From contig JAWKLJ010000001.1 of the NCBI GenBank assembly GCA_041392805.1, positions 3,534,001 to 3,598,000 of the forward strand: 64,000 nt of DNA. The letters run 5' to 3'. Below the pieces are notes generated by a model. The model saw only the letters and a list, made by a program, of their open reading frames with translations, was not told where the DNA came from and searched no databases. Positions 1-9,176 of this stretch are shown piece after piece (position 1 is the first letter of the stretch; each line of letters opens with the position of its first letter). Source of the stretch: Saprospiraceae bacterium. GTDB taxonomy: Bacteria > Bacteroidota > Bacteroidia > Chitinophagales > Saprospiraceae. Made by a program: the position numbers and the translations under genes.

Positions 1-1408
1 CTGTTGTAAGGTCAAAGAACTCCACCTGCGCCTCCAGCTGTTCTTTCGTTCGGCTATCAAATACCTTGGCCTTCACGTAAGTAACAGGAAGTGGCCGGGC
101 CGCCTCATATAAAGGGAAGCTATAGATATCATTATTGACGGTCTTGGGTGCTTCCTTGCCCGTCACCCTGGTCGAAAGGGTGTTTTTATCTGTAGCAAAA
201 TAAGCTGTTTTACCATCCAAACTAACCACCAAAGTGCCTTCATTGGCCGTTGTATTAATAGGATACCCAAGGTTAGTTGGCTTGCCCCATTTTCCATCAG
301 GCGTACGACGAGAGAAGTACAGGTCGTTGCCCCCCATTCCTGGCCAGCCATCTGAACAAAAATAAAGGGTTTGTCCATCTGAGTGCAGAAAAGGGCATTG
401 GTCATGATCGGGTGTATTGATCGAATCGCCTAGGTTGGTAGGCGGTCCCCATTGTCCATTGGTTTGAAGCTTGCTCATCCAAATATCTCTTCGACCCAGT
501 CCACCCGGCCTATCGCTCGCAAAAAAAAGCGTTTTCCCATCCGCCGAAAGGGCTGGTTGAGATTCCCAATACTTGCTATTCACCTCGCCTGGAATTTTTT
601 CTGGCCTGGTCCAACCGCTGCCTTTATACTCCGAATAATAAAGATCGCAGCCCCCAACGTCACCGCCGCCAGCACAAGCAGTAAAGATCAACAATCTGCC
701 ATCGGCAGAAATGCTTTGCGCGCCTTCATTCATCGGTGTATTCAATTGCTCTAGCGGTTGACCAAGTTGCCACTCGCCCTTTACCTTTCGGCTATAATAA
801 AAATCTTCCTGGCCATTAATCCTGGTCGTATACACCAAATATTCTCCATCAGCCGTGAAGGCGGGGAGGTATTCCTGCCCCGTGGTATTGATGTTTGGTC
901 CCAAATTATCTGGTTCAAACGGAACGGGGTGCTTGACGGCTTCGGCCGCAAAAAGGGCATCGGCTAACAGCTTTTCAGCGATGGCCTCCCTGACGCCACT
1001 CTTGGGATTTGCTGCCAGATATTGCCGAAAATGTGCGACAGCTTCCTCATATTTAGCTAATACCAGCTCTGTCCGCGCAAGTCGATAAATGGCCCGAATA
1101 TTATAATCTGGTGCAATGACTAATAATTTTTCAAAATCCAGCTCTGCCTGTTCACGTTGTCCCATCTCAAATTGCACGCCTGCCCTGAGGTAATAACCAT
1201 CCGCAAAATCAGGTACTTCCGCCAATATATCATTTAGCAAGGCCAAGGCCTCCTCAAATTGCTCTCTCCCAGCGGCTTCATCCGCCTTAGCAAACTGCTT
1301 TTGCCACTTTCCTTTTAAGCTTTTTTGTGTTGTATAGTTTTGTCCGCTTAGGTTAGTGCCCATTAGCAATACCGTTATCACCAGTCCGAAAATGCTTTTA
1401 AATTTCAT
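1..1408 (-). CDS. TPR and PD40 (WD40-like) repeat envelope protein, probably OmpA-family; C-terminus cut by window edge
   Basis: This reading frame is open from an ATG at 1408 to the window edge with no stop, giving about 469 residues of a longer protein. A signal peptide (MKFKSIFGLVITVLLMG) is followed by TPR-like helices at about residues 30-150. Several PD40 beta-propeller blades follow at about 165-430, marked by repeated 'SADGR..IF', 'SADGKTLFFASDRPGG' and 'HSDGQTLYFCSDG' motifs. The last visible part (VKAKVFDSRTKEQLEA) looks like the start of a carboxypeptidase-regulatory fold. In Bacteroidota this order usually ends in a peptidoglycan-binding OmpA domain, often near type IX secretion or gliding genes; that domain would lie outside the window, so the OmpA assignment is inference. 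The protein is probably periplasmic or outer-membrane associated. Confidence 0.85.
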   Translation of the reverse strand, partial: MKFKSIFGLVITVLLMGTNLSGQNYTTQKSLKGKWQKQFAKADEAAGREQFEEALALLNDILAEVPDFADGYYLRAGVQFEMGQREQAELDFEKLLVIAPDYNIRAIYRLARTELVLAKYEEAVAHFRQYLAANPKSGVREAIAEKLLADALFAAEAVKHPVPFEPDNLGPNINTTGQEYLPAFTADGEYLVYTTRINGQEDFYYSRKVKGEWQLGQPLEQLNTPMNEGAQSISADGRLLIFTACAGGGDVGGCDLYYSEYKGSGWTRPEKIPGEVNSKYWESQPALSADGKTLFFASDRPGGLGRRDIWMSKLQTNGQWGPPTNLGDSINTPDHDQCPFLHSDGQTLYFCSDGWPGMGGNDLYFSRRTPDGKWGKPTNLGYPINTTANEGTLVVSLDGKTAYFATDKNTLSTRVTGKEAPKTVNNDIYSFPLYEAARPLPVTYVKAKVFDSRTKEQLEAQVEFFDLTT

Positions 1409-1470
1409 ACGGTTATTTTAAACGCCCTTTGTTTGTCAACGTAGATTACGAGAAAATATTTGCTACTCAC

Positions 1471-2124
1471 TTAACGCGCCAAAGCTCGTTCCAATCTTTT
1501 ATCCAATTTAATTACCGCTTTTTTGAAATACTTTTGAAAATTATTTTTCCCTGATAATTGATCAATAATCAAGCCAGTCGTATTAATCCGCTGAGCATAA
1601 GGAAAAGGAGCTGTTAGTTCCTTGAAACCCTGATCCTTAATGATGAGCGCATAGCTGCGCGCAGAATTAGCCGGATCGGTGTAGCCAATATCCAGGACAA
1701 AAAAATGGTCTACATCCAAGGTGACAGTCGAAGAATATTGGAGCTGCTCATCCAGGAAATAGCCCTGCTTTTCACCCTTTGATAGCTGGTCAGTATCTTT
1801 ATCATACATGAAGTAGCATTGGGTAAACTTGAAAAAGTTAGCGAAAGTAGCTTGAATAATAACGGATTCTGCTGCCGTTTCGTTTTGGGTGCTTTCCAAA
1901 AGACTAGCAGCTCTTTCGCGCTCAACCACAGTTGCCTCCGCCTTATTAGTTAATTCTGTCAAAGCCTTTATTTTATTTTGATTGGAAGGGATGCGAATAA
2001 TTAAAGCGCCATTTTTGAGTTGTTGGAGCATTGCTTTGGCTTTAGTTTCCGCATTTTGTGCAGTGATGGATGAACCTCCTATAAAGAAAAGTGTAATCAC
2101 TACTAATGCTAAGCGATTGATCAT
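1471..2124 (-). CDS. hypothetical secreted protein
   Basis: This is a 217-residue protein that I do not recognise. It begins with a clear signal peptide (MINRLALVVITLFFIGGSSITAQ), so it should be exported. The mature part starts with a helical segment (residues 25-80, rich in K, A, E) and continues with mixed beta-type sequence (YFMYDKDTDQLSKGEKQGYF, then VDHFFVLDIGYTDPANSARS). No catalytic motif is visible. It lies 62 bp upstream of the PD40 protein on the same strand and may be co-transcribed with it. The divergent Bat operon begins 218 bp away on the other strand; no good promoter match was found between them. Function unknown; a periplasmic or surface role is inference from the signal peptide only. 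Confidence 0.75.
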   Translation of the reverse strand: MINRLALVVITLFFIGGSSITAQNAETKAKAMLQQLKNGALIIRIPSNQNKIKALTELTNKAEATVVERERAASLLESTQNETAAESVIIQATFANFFKFTQCYFMYDKDTDQLSKGEKQGYFLDEQLQYSSTVTLDVDHFFVLDIGYTDPANSARSYALIIKDQGFKELTAPFPYAQRINTTGLIIDQLSGKNNFQKYFKKAVIKLDKRLERALAR

Positions 2125-2342
2125 TACTGTTAAAATTTAGTTAAGAAGTTTTAATGCCATCTTAAATCAACTTGGCAAATTTGAAAGAGTTTAGGCTTTG
2201 TTAGAAAAAATTAGCAAATTTGTGGGCCTTTAAGTACAGCTTTTTTTGTAATATCAGGCCTTTTTGAAAAACAACTTAATTTTATCAGGAAATTGAATGT
2301 TTATTACAATTCCTGGCGGGCATGTAAACCCAAAAAAATACT

Positions 2343-3338
2343 ATGCAATCAGTAGATATCGAAGCGCTTAACCAGCAAATTTACCAAGATAGTGCCTTTG
2401 TTGAACATTTAAATGCAGAAACGGCAAAAGTTATTGTAGGTCAGCATCATATGATTGAACGACTGATGCTCGGACTACTAACCAAAGGTCATATCTTATT
2501 GGAAGGTTTACCCGGATTAGCAAAAACGTTAGCTATCAATACCTTATCCAGTGCTGTTAAAGCTAAGTTCAACAGGATACAGTTCACCCCTGATCTTCTG
2601 CCAGCGGATATCATTGGTACCATGATTTACAACCCGAGCAAAAACGAATTCACTGTTCGGAAGGGGCCTATCTTCGCCAACTTTATTCTCGCAGATGAAA
2701 TCAACAGGGCACCTGCTAAGGTACAAAGTGCCTTGCTGGAAGCCATGCAGGAACGGCAAGTGACCATTGGCGGTGATACGTATCCATTGGAGGAACCCTT
2801 CCTCGTTTTGGCCACGCAAAACCCCATTGAGCAAGAGGGTACCTATCCGCTGCCCGAAGCACAAGTGGATCGGTTTATGTTGAAAGTAAAGATCACTTAT
2901 CCAAATAAAGAGGAAGAACGAGAGATTATCCGGCGCAACATGCTAAGTGGCGGTTTCCCTGCGGTAAATCCGATCATAGATCCTGCGGCCATTCTAAAGG
3001 CAAGAGAATCGGTCAACAAAGTCTATATGGATGAAAAAATCGAGAAATACATCCTGGACATCGTATTCTCCACCCGAAATCCGGGCGATTATCACCTTAG
3101 TAGCCTAAAAGCTTTAATTAACTATGGCGGGTCACCCCGGGCAAGCATCGCCTTGGCCAAATCTGCCAAAGCCTACGCCTTCCTCAAGCGAAGGGGCTAT
3201 GTCATCCCTGAGGATGTACGCCAGGTTTGTCACGATGTACTGCGCCACCGCATTGGCCTCACCTACGAAGCCGAAGCCGAAAATGTCACCCAAGAAGATA
3301 TTATTAATAAAATTTTGGACACGGTAGAGGTGCCTTAG
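2343..3338 (+). CDS. moxR: MoxR-family AAA+ ATPase (first gene of the Bat operon)
   Basis: A 331-residue AAA+ ATPase of the MoxR family (AAA_3 domain). The Walker A motif GLPGLAKT is at residues 55-62, Walker B ILADEINRA starts at about 115, and the sensor region ATQNPIEQEGTYPLPEAQVDR is typical for the family. Length matches the usual 310-340 residues. MoxR proteins act in the cytoplasm as chaperone-like ATPases that work with vWA-domain partners to assemble or activate complexes. Here it is followed by a DUF58 gene and four vWA proteins on the same strand, the standard arrangement of the Bacteroidota Bat (aerotolerance) locus. It is the first gene after a divergent intergenic region, so the operon promoter should lie in 2125-2342. 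Confidence 0.95.
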   Translation: MQSVDIEALNQQIYQDSAFVEHLNAETAKVIVGQHHMIERLMLGLLTKGHILLEGLPGLAKTLAINTLSSAVKAKFNRIQFTPDLLPADIIGTMIYNPSKNEFTVRKGPIFANFILADEINRAPAKVQSALLEAMQERQVTIGGDTYPLEEPFLVLATQNPIEQEGTYPLPEAQVDRFMLKVKITYPNKEEEREIIRRNMLSGGFPAVNPIIDPAAILKARESVNKVYMDEKIEKYILDIVFSTRNPGDYHLSSLKALINYGGSPRASIALAKSAKAYAFLKRRGYVIPEDVRQVCHDVLRHRIGLTYEAEAENVTQEDIINKILDTVEVP

Positions 3339-3391
3339 GGATTGAGGTTTTGCGTTTTGAATCGTATTTGAATGGGTTGAAAAATTGAAAT

Positions 3392-4261
3392 GTGGAAACG
3401 AGTGAACTACTAAAAAAAGTACGAAAAATTGAGATCAAGACCAAGGGCTTGAGTCGACATATCTTTTCTGGAGAGTACCATAGTGCTTTCAAGGGTCGGG
3501 GTATGTCTTTTAGTGAGGTAAGAAGCTATCAATTTGGAGACGATGTTCGGAATATTGATTGGAATGTAACGGCCAGAGCGGGAGAGCCCTTTGTGAAAAT
3601 ATTTGAAGAAGAACGGGAATTGACCGTTATGCTACTGATTGACGTCAGTCGGTCTTCCTTTTTTGGGACGGTCAATCAATTAAAAAATGAGATTTTAACC
3701 GAAATTTGTGCGGTATTGGCTTTTTCAGCCATTAATAATAATGATAAAGTAGGGGTCATCTTCTTCTCCGACCAGGTAGAGAAATACATTCCACCAAAAA
3801 AAGGAAAACAACATATCTTACGCATTATCCGGGAGTTGATTGATTTTACCCCTCAACATCAAGGGACCGACATCGGCAGCACGCTTCAATTCTTTAATAA
3901 CGTGCTTAAAAAACGAAGCATCTGTTTTCTGCTATCCGATTTCATGACGGAGGGCTACGAGTCCGCCTTGCGAATTGCCGCCAGGAAACACGATATCGTT
4001 GGCATCCATATGGTGGATCCGCGGGAAGAAGCACTCCCTAATGTGGGTTTGCTTCGTGCCTCCGATGCAGAAACGGGCGCCATGCGGTGGATTGATACCG
4101 CTTCCGCCAAGGTAAGGGCCCAATATGCCAATTGGTATGAAGAACATTACCAATATTTTCGCACGGCCTTTGTCAAAAGTGGTGCTGATGCGGTTAGTAT
4201 TCGCACCAATGAATCTTATGTGAATGCACTCCTAAAGTTTTTTAAAAAGCGGAGTCACTGA
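3392..4261 (+). CDS. DUF58 domain protein (vWA-like fold), Bat operon
   Basis: A 289-residue DUF58 protein. The hallmark 'FGDDVRNIDWNVTAR' is at residues 48-62. A vWA-like MIDAS motif D84-V-S86-R-S88 lies within 'LLIDVSRSS'. No membrane segment is visible, so this is a cytoplasmic family member. DUF58 proteins nearly always sit next to moxR and are thought to be clients or partners of the MoxR ATPase. The start is a GTG at 3392: an overlapping ATG at 3390 is in another frame and stops after seven codons. It is 53 bp after moxR and ends 1 bp before the next gene, consistent with one transcript. Confidence 0.93.
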   Translation: METSELLKKVRKIEIKTKGLSRHIFSGEYHSAFKGRGMSFSEVRSYQFGDDVRNIDWNVTARAGEPFVKIFEEERELTVMLLIDVSRSSFFGTVNQLKNEILTEICAVLAFSAINNNDKVGVIFFSDQVEKYIPPKKGKQHILRIIRELIDFTPQHQGTDIGSTLQFFNNVLKKRSICFLLSDFMTEGYESALRIAARKHDIVGIHMVDPREEALPNVGLLRASDAETGAMRWIDTASAKVRAQYANWYEEHYQYFRTAFVKSGADAVSIRTNESYVNALLKFFKKRSH

Positions 4262-4262
4262 T

Positions 4263-5258
4263 ATGAATGGACGTTTGACATTAGATACACGATTTTTATC
4301 TATCAGTTGCTGGCTAACCCTGTTTTGCCTTTTTGCTTTTTCGCAAGGCAAAGCACAGTCGGTAAGTGCTGTTCTTAGCACCAATGAAATACTGATTGGT
4401 GATCAGGTCAAAATGGAATTGGATATCAGTTTTCCAGCTGGCACCATGATGGAGCTGGTCGATCTTTCGGGTTTGGAAAAAACAACGGGCATTGAATTAC
4501 TCAAGGTTTACCCCATAGACACGGTGCCTGCTGAAAATGGCTATCTTTTGCATCAGTCCCTGATCATTACCTCTTTTGATTCTGGGCATTATATGCTGCC
4601 GCAAATCCCCGTTACCTTCCTCAAAAATGATCAGCGGGAGATCGCCAGGACCAATAACCTCCTGCTCATCGTCAATCCATACCCTATTAGCCAGGATACC
4701 GTCCAGTTGCAACCGATTAAAGGAATTGTTGCGGAAGCGAAGACGATAGAGGATTATTTACCCGTTTTGATAGGTTTGGCCGTAGTGGTATTACTCGGTC
4801 TTATAGGCTACTTTATTTACAAAAGAAGACAAAATCGCAACGCGGCTCCACCCGTTTTTGTCAAACCGCCACCCTTTGAAGTAGCTATGAAAAAAATAGA
4901 ACATTTGCGAGAAGCCAAATTGTGGCAACAAAATAAAATCAAGGAATACCAAAGTGAATTGACTTTCATTTTGAGAGAATACCTCGAAGATCGTTTTCAC
5001 ATCAAAGCACTGGAGTCTACCACCGATGAGATCATCGCTGACCTCCGAAAAATAGCGGTGGAGGACAACTGGCAAGCAGAACTAAGCAAAATCCTGCAGA
5101 CCGCAGACCTCGTCAAATTTGCCAAAGCCATACCGCCGGTAGAGGTGCATGCTGCTGGGTTGGATACATTGGAAAGTTTTGTGTTGGCAACCAAACCCAA
5201 GCCGGTACTTGAAACAGAAAGTGATTTAGCTGATAATACCCAAGATGCTTTAGATTAA
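4263..5258 (+). CDS. membrane protein of the Bat operon (BatD-like ectodomain, one TM, cytoplasmic tail)
   Basis: A 331-residue protein with an N-terminal signal segment (residues 10-31, ending KAQS), an extracytoplasmic beta-rich region at 32-165 that resembles the BatD-type fold (VSAVLSTNEILIGDQVKMEL), one transmembrane helix at about 168-187 (LPVLIGLAVVVLLGLIGYFI) and a cytoplasmic helical tail. The tail (LTFILREYLEDRFHIKALES) matches that of the DUF4381/BatD-like membrane proteins that accompany moxR-DUF58 pairs. It follows the DUF58 stop by 1 bp and precedes batA by 5 bp, so translational coupling is likely. The exact family name is less certain than the topology and context. A role as an adaptor between periplasmic and cytoplasmic vWA proteins is inference. 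Confidence 0.85.
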   Translation: MNGRLTLDTRFLSISCWLTLFCLFAFSQGKAQSVSAVLSTNEILIGDQVKMELDISFPAGTMMELVDLSGLEKTTGIELLKVYPIDTVPAENGYLLHQSLIITSFDSGHYMLPQIPVTFLKNDQREIARTNNLLLIVNPYPISQDTVQLQPIKGIVAEAKTIEDYLPVLIGLAVVVLLGLIGYFIYKRRQNRNAAPPVFVKPPPFEVAMKKIEHLREAKLWQQNKIKEYQSELTFILREYLEDRFHIKALESTTDEIIADLRKIAVEDNWQAELSKILQTADLVKFAKAIPPVEVHAAGLDTLESFVLATKPKPVLETESDLADNTQDALD

Positions 5259-5263
5259 GCTTT

Positions 5264-6271
5264 ATGTTCGGATTATTTGAAAATATAACCTTTGTAAATC
5301 CCATTTTCTTTGCCTTGCTATTGTTATTGCCGGGCATCGGCTGGTGGTATTTTCGCAATTACCCGCAACGCTACGCTCCGATGCGTATGTCAACCTTAGA
5401 AGGCTTGGAAAATGTGCAGTCTATCCGTGGCCGTTTGCGGTCTTTGCTGCCTATTTTGCGGGTATTGTCCTTTATAGCCCTGGTCGTCGCCTTGGCTCGG
5501 CCACAACGCGTTCTTAAAGAAGAGGAAGTCATTGCTGAAGGCATTGATATTAGCCTGGCCATGGATCTATCTAGTAGCATGCTCGCCCAGGATTTTCAAC
5601 CCAATCGCCTGGAAGTGAGCAAACGGGTCGCCGCCGACTTTGTTCGCCAACGCCAATACGACCGCATTGGGCTCGTCGTTTTTGCGGGCGAAGCCTTCAC
5701 CCAGTGTCCACTGACCACCGACCACATGGTGCTGAATGAATTTTTGAGTAAATTGGAATGTGGCATTCTGGAAGATGGGACGGCTATCGGGATGGGGCTG
5801 GCAACTGCGGTCAACCGCCTGAAAGAAAGCGAATCCAAAAGCAAAGTCGTTATCTTATTGACGGATGGGGTCAACAATACGGGGTACCAGTCACCTATGC
5901 TAGCTGCTAAAATTGCAAAGGAGTTTGGCATTAAGGTCTATACGATCGGCGTAGGAAGCATGGGAGAAACCCGAGCTCCGGTCAGTCGGCGAAGCGATGG
6001 GAAATATGTTTTAGGCTTGGTCAGGGTGGAAATTGATGAGGCATTGCTCCGCGAAATTGCGGAAATGACCGGTGGAAAATACTACCGCGCCGTAAATGAG
6101 CAAAGTCTGGAGCAAATTTATGCCTCTATTGATGAATTGGAAAAAACAAAAATTGAAGTGACTAGTTTTAAAAGATATAGCGAGGAATATCACTATTTTG
6201 CTTTTTGGGGCTTACTTTTTTTATTGTTAGAGGTCATTCTCAGGTATACGGTTTTACGAGCGATACCGTAA
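5264..6271 (+). CDS. batA: BatA-type membrane vWA protein, copy 1
   Basis: A 335-residue aerotolerance protein BatA. The N-terminal BatA domain has two membrane helices (about residues 10-28 and 60-78), then a vWA domain from about 92 to 290 with MIDAS motif D101-L-S103-S-S105, T173 in 'DGTAIGMG' and D201 in 'LLTDGVNN'. A third helix lies near 310-328. The vWA domain should face the periplasm or cytoplasm next to the membrane and bind partners through a divalent metal; the family is linked to stress and oxygen tolerance in Bacteroides. It lies 5 bp after the adaptor gene and is followed by a near-identical copy. Compared with copy 2 it carries K224, R237, V240, R242, R254, R263, E264, M268, E283, L318 and I325. 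Confidence 0.95.
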   Translation: MFGLFENITFVNPIFFALLLLLPGIGWWYFRNYPQRYAPMRMSTLEGLENVQSIRGRLRSLLPILRVLSFIALVVALARPQRVLKEEEVIAEGIDISLAMDLSSSMLAQDFQPNRLEVSKRVAADFVRQRQYDRIGLVVFAGEAFTQCPLTTDHMVLNEFLSKLECGILEDGTAIGMGLATAVNRLKESESKSKVVILLTDGVNNTGYQSPMLAAKIAKEFGIKVYTIGVGSMGETRAPVSRRSDGKYVLGLVRVEIDEALLREIAEMTGGKYYRAVNEQSLEQIYASIDELEKTKIEVTSFKRYSEEYHYFAFWGLLFLLLEVILRYTVLRAIP

Positions 6272-6299
6272 TAGTAGGGCTAAATTTAACTTAAGCTTT

Positions 6300-7307
6300 A
6301 TGTTCGGATTATTCGAAAATATAACATTTGTTAACCCCATTTTCTTTGCCTTGCTATTGTTATTGCCGGGCATCGGCTGGTGGTATTTTCGCAATTACCC
6401 GCAACGCTACGCTCCGATGCGTATGTCAACCTTAGAAGGTTTGGAGAATGTGCAGTCTATCCGTGGCCGTTTGCGGTCTTTGCTGCCTATTTTGCGGGTA
6501 TTGTCCTTTATAGCCCTGGTCGTCGCCTTGGCTCGACCACAACGCGTTCTTAAAGAAGAGGAAGTCATTGCTGAAGGCATTGATATTAGCCTGGCCATGG
6601 ATCTATCTAGTAGCATGCTCGCCCAGGATTTTCAACCCAATCGCCTGGAAGTGAGCAAACGGGTCGCCGCCGACTTTGTTCGCCAACGCCAATACGACCG
6701 CATTGGGCTCGTCGTTTTTGCGGGCGAAGCCTTCACCCAGTGTCCACTGACCACCGACCACATGGTGCTGAATGAATTTTTGAGTAAATTGGAATGTGGC
6801 ATTCTGGAAGATGGGACGGCTATCGGGATGGGGCTGGCAACTGCGGTCAACCGCCTGAAAGAAAGCGAATCCAAAAGCAAAGTCGTTATCTTATTGACGG
6901 ATGGGGTCAACAATACGGGGTACCAGTCACCTATGCTAGCTGCTAAAATTGCAAAGGAGTTTGGCATTAGGGTCTATACCATCGGCGTAGGAAGCATGGG
7001 AGAAACCCAGGCGCCGATCAGTCAGCGAAGCGATGGGAAATATGTTTTAGGCTTGGTTAAAGTGGAGATTGACGAGGCATTGCTGCAAAAAATTGCGGAA
7101 TTGACCGGTGGAAAATACTATCGCGCTGTAAATGAGCAAAGTTTGGCACAAATTTATGCCTCTATTGATGAATTGGAAAAAACAAAAATTGAAGTGACTA
7201 GTTTTAAAAGATATAGCGAGGAATATCACTATTTTGCTTTTTGGGGCTTAGTCTTTTTATTGCTAGAGGTAAAGCTTAGGTATACGGTGTTACGAGCGAT
7301 ACCGTAG
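6300..7307 (+). CDS. batA: BatA-type membrane vWA protein, copy 2
   Basis: A 335-residue second BatA with the same architecture and intact MIDAS residues (D101, S103, S105, T173, D201). It differs from copy 1 at 11 positions, all in the C-terminal third: R224, Q237, I240, Q242, K254, Q263, K264, L268, A283, V318, K325. The charge changes cluster around the end of the vWA domain (237-268), which could alter partner contacts; that is inference. It starts 28 bp after copy 1 and ends 22 bp before batB. Both copies are open and intact, so neither looks like a pseudogene. An assembly artefact is unlikely because the 3' ends differ at many positions. Confidence 0.94.
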   Translation: MFGLFENITFVNPIFFALLLLLPGIGWWYFRNYPQRYAPMRMSTLEGLENVQSIRGRLRSLLPILRVLSFIALVVALARPQRVLKEEEVIAEGIDISLAMDLSSSMLAQDFQPNRLEVSKRVAADFVRQRQYDRIGLVVFAGEAFTQCPLTTDHMVLNEFLSKLECGILEDGTAIGMGLATAVNRLKESESKSKVVILLTDGVNNTGYQSPMLAAKIAKEFGIRVYTIGVGSMGETQAPISQRSDGKYVLGLVKVEIDEALLQKIAELTGGKYYRAVNEQSLAQIYASIDELEKTKIEVTSFKRYSEEYHYFAFWGLVFLLLEVKLRYTVLRAIP

Positions 7308-7329
7308 TACTTTGTAAAATACAAAAAAC

Positions 7330-8361
7330 ATGTTTCGATTTGAACATAGCGTTTATTTATACGGGTTAGCCTTTATCCCGATACTGGTGCTGTTTTTTGT
7401 GGCAACCTGGTACTACCGCAAGCGTGCCCTCAATCGCTTTGGCAATCCTGAATTACTCCAGCACCTGATGCCAGAGTGGTCGAAATACAAACATACCGTC
7501 AAATTTATTTTATTGTTGTCCGCCCTGAGCTTGTTGGTAGTAGGCTGGGCTAATCCGCAGTGGGGTAGTAAAAAAGAAAAAGTAAAACGAAAAGGCATAG
7601 ACGTATTTATCGCCTTGGATGTTTCGCGCAGTATGTTGGCGCAGGATATCTCTCCTAGTCGGCTCGATCGTTCCAAACGTTTCGCCCAAAACCTGGTTGA
7701 CCAGCTCAAAGGTGAAAACCTGGGTGTCATTTTATTTGCCTGCAATGCCTACCTGCAAGTCCCTCTAACCAACGATTATGCCTTTGCTCATATGTTTGTG
7801 TCCACCGCCAATCCGGGTATGGCCACCTCGCAAGGGACGGCTATCGGGGAAGCAATTAGCCTGGCCGAACAGTCTTTCCCTGAGGAAAACCAAAAACACA
7901 AAGCCCTGATTATTATTTCTGATGGAGAAGACCACGATGGAGAAGCAGTAGCCAATGCAACGGTAGCCAGAGAAAATGGCCTGTTGGTTTTCACCATCGG
8001 TGTGGGAGATGCCCAAGGTTCTTTTATCCCCGTTAACCAAGGTGGCAGGGAAGATTACCTAAGAGACCGGTCTGGGAACCCTGTGCGCTCCCAACTAAAT
8101 GAAGAGATGCTCAAGGATGTAGCCAAAGCAGGTGGTGGGGATTACTTTAATTTATTGAACGGTTCGGAGGAAGTCATGAATGCCTTAAAGGTTAGGATTG
8201 ATGCTATAGAAAAACGAGAAATGGAACTCCGGTCTTTTACAGAATATGAGAGTTATTTTCAATACTTTATCGGCCTGGGACTTTTTTTAATCATCCTGGA
8301 ATTTGTATTGTCTTACCGAAAAAATCGCTACTTAGGAGACAAAGATTTATTTGGCGCTTAA
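7330..8361 (+). CDS. batB: BatB-type membrane vWA protein
   Basis: A 343-residue vWA protein, clearly related to but distinct from BatA. Membrane helices are at about residues 10-28, 58-74 and 315-333. The MIDAS motif is D97-V-S99-R-S101 in 'IALDVSRSMLAQD', with T in 'SQGTAIGEA' and D in 'IISDGEDHDGEA'. The GEDHDG motif and a position directly before a TPR protein are typical of BatB. BatA and BatB are believed to form a complex in the inner membrane. It is separated from batC by only 9 bp. Assignment rests on motif, topology and order. Confidence 0.94.
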   Translation: MFRFEHSVYLYGLAFIPILVLFFVATWYYRKRALNRFGNPELLQHLMPEWSKYKHTVKFILLLSALSLLVVGWANPQWGSKKEKVKRKGIDVFIALDVSRSMLAQDISPSRLDRSKRFAQNLVDQLKGENLGVILFACNAYLQVPLTNDYAFAHMFVSTANPGMATSQGTAIGEAISLAEQSFPEENQKHKALIIISDGEDHDGEAVANATVARENGLLVFTIGVGDAQGSFIPVNQGGREDYLRDRSGNPVRSQLNEEMLKDVAKAGGGDYFNLLNGSEEVMNALKVRIDAIEKREMELRSFTEYESYFQYFIGLGLFLIILEFVLSYRKNRYLGDKDLFGA

Positions 8362-8370
8362 AAGAGTAAA

Positions 8371-9105
8371 ATGATGTGTACGAAAAAGTTATCCTTATTG
8401 GTTCTGTTTTTAGGCTTGGGAATAGGCGTCCAGGCCCAATCACAACATCGCTTGCTGCGCAGCGGAGATAAAAGCTATCAAAAAGAAAGTTTCAATAAAG
8501 CAGAGGAGGATTACCGAAAAGCCCTGGAGAAAAAACCTTCTTCGAAGGGGAGCTACAACCTCGGCAATGCCATTTACCAACAAAAAGATCGCTTCGATCG
8601 GGCTGGCGAATACTACCTGGATGCCGCTGAAAAAGCGAATGATCCGGTATTGAAATCAAATGCCTACCACAACCTCGGCAATGCTTATTTCAATCAACAA
8701 AAATACAAGGAAAGTATTGAGGCTTATAAAAACTCCCTGCGCTTGCAGCCCAAAGACATGCAAACCAAGCAAAACCTCGCCCAGGCTCAAATGATGTTGC
8801 GGCAACAAGAACAACAGCAGGAACAGCAACAAGAAAATAGCGATCAAGAAAACCAGGAAGATCAAGAAAACCAAGACCAGGAGCAACAACAGCAAGATCA
8901 GGAGCAACAACAGGACCAGCAACAGCAAAACCAGGATCAACAGGATGATCAAGAAAGTCAGCCGCAGGAATCCGAAGAAGTACCCGACCTGACCCGAGAA
9001 GAAGCCGAACGCCTGCTGAAGATTATGGAAAACGAAGAACAGAAAACAATGGAGAAGATGCGCCGAAAACAGGCAAAAGGTTGCAAATCAGATAAAGATT
9101 GGTAG
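8371..9105 (+). CDS. batC: BatC-type periplasmic TPR protein with Gln-rich tail
   Basis: A 244-residue protein with a signal peptide (residues 1-23, ending VQAQ), three or four TPR units at about 28-140 ('GSYNLGNAIYQQKDRFDRA', 'AYHNLGNAYFNQQKYKES') and a low-complexity tail at about 143-200 built from Q, E, D and N. The last 45 residues are charged helix (TREEAERLLKIMENEEQ), the conserved C-terminal motif of BatC-like proteins. Two ATG codons are adjacent at 8371 and 8374; either could be used. TPR domains mediate protein contacts, here presumably with BatA/BatB. The Gln-rich run is encoded by CAA/CAG and may vary in length between strains. Confidence 0.9.
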   Translation: MMCTKKLSLLVLFLGLGIGVQAQSQHRLLRSGDKSYQKESFNKAEEDYRKALEKKPSSKGSYNLGNAIYQQKDRFDRAGEYYLDAAEKANDPVLKSNAYHNLGNAYFNQQKYKESIEAYKNSLRLQPKDMQTKQNLAQAQMMLRQQEQQQEQQQENSDQENQEDQENQDQEQQQQDQEQQQDQQQQNQDQQDDQESQPQESEEVPDLTREEAERLLKIMENEEQKTMEKMRRKQAKGCKSDKDW

Positions 9106-9176
9106 TTTTTTGTATGCTACAAACTTTTTATTGGGATAGCGTGTCCTTTATATAGTGCTTTTTGAAAAGTTTTTTA

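Larger units (their letters stand above)
5255..7307 (+). repeat. tandem direct duplication of batA (two units of about 1017 bp, period 1036 bp)
   Basis: Units 5255-6271 and 6291-7307 are direct repeats starting at a shared TTAAGCTTT just before each ATG and ending at a shared GCGATACCGTA. The copies differ at a few bases in the first 240 bp, are identical for 433 bp (5501-5933 against 6537-6969), and then diverge in the last third. The two proteins share 324 of 335 residues, with all 11 substitutions at or after residue 224. Confidence 0.97.

Noticed and set aside
8656..8952. Minus-strand reading frame very rich in Leu and Ile that looks like a membrane protein
   Set aside because: It is the complement of the Gln-rich CAA/CAG tail of batC, which automatically reads as Leu/Ile on the other strand; batC has clear TPR motifs and operon context.
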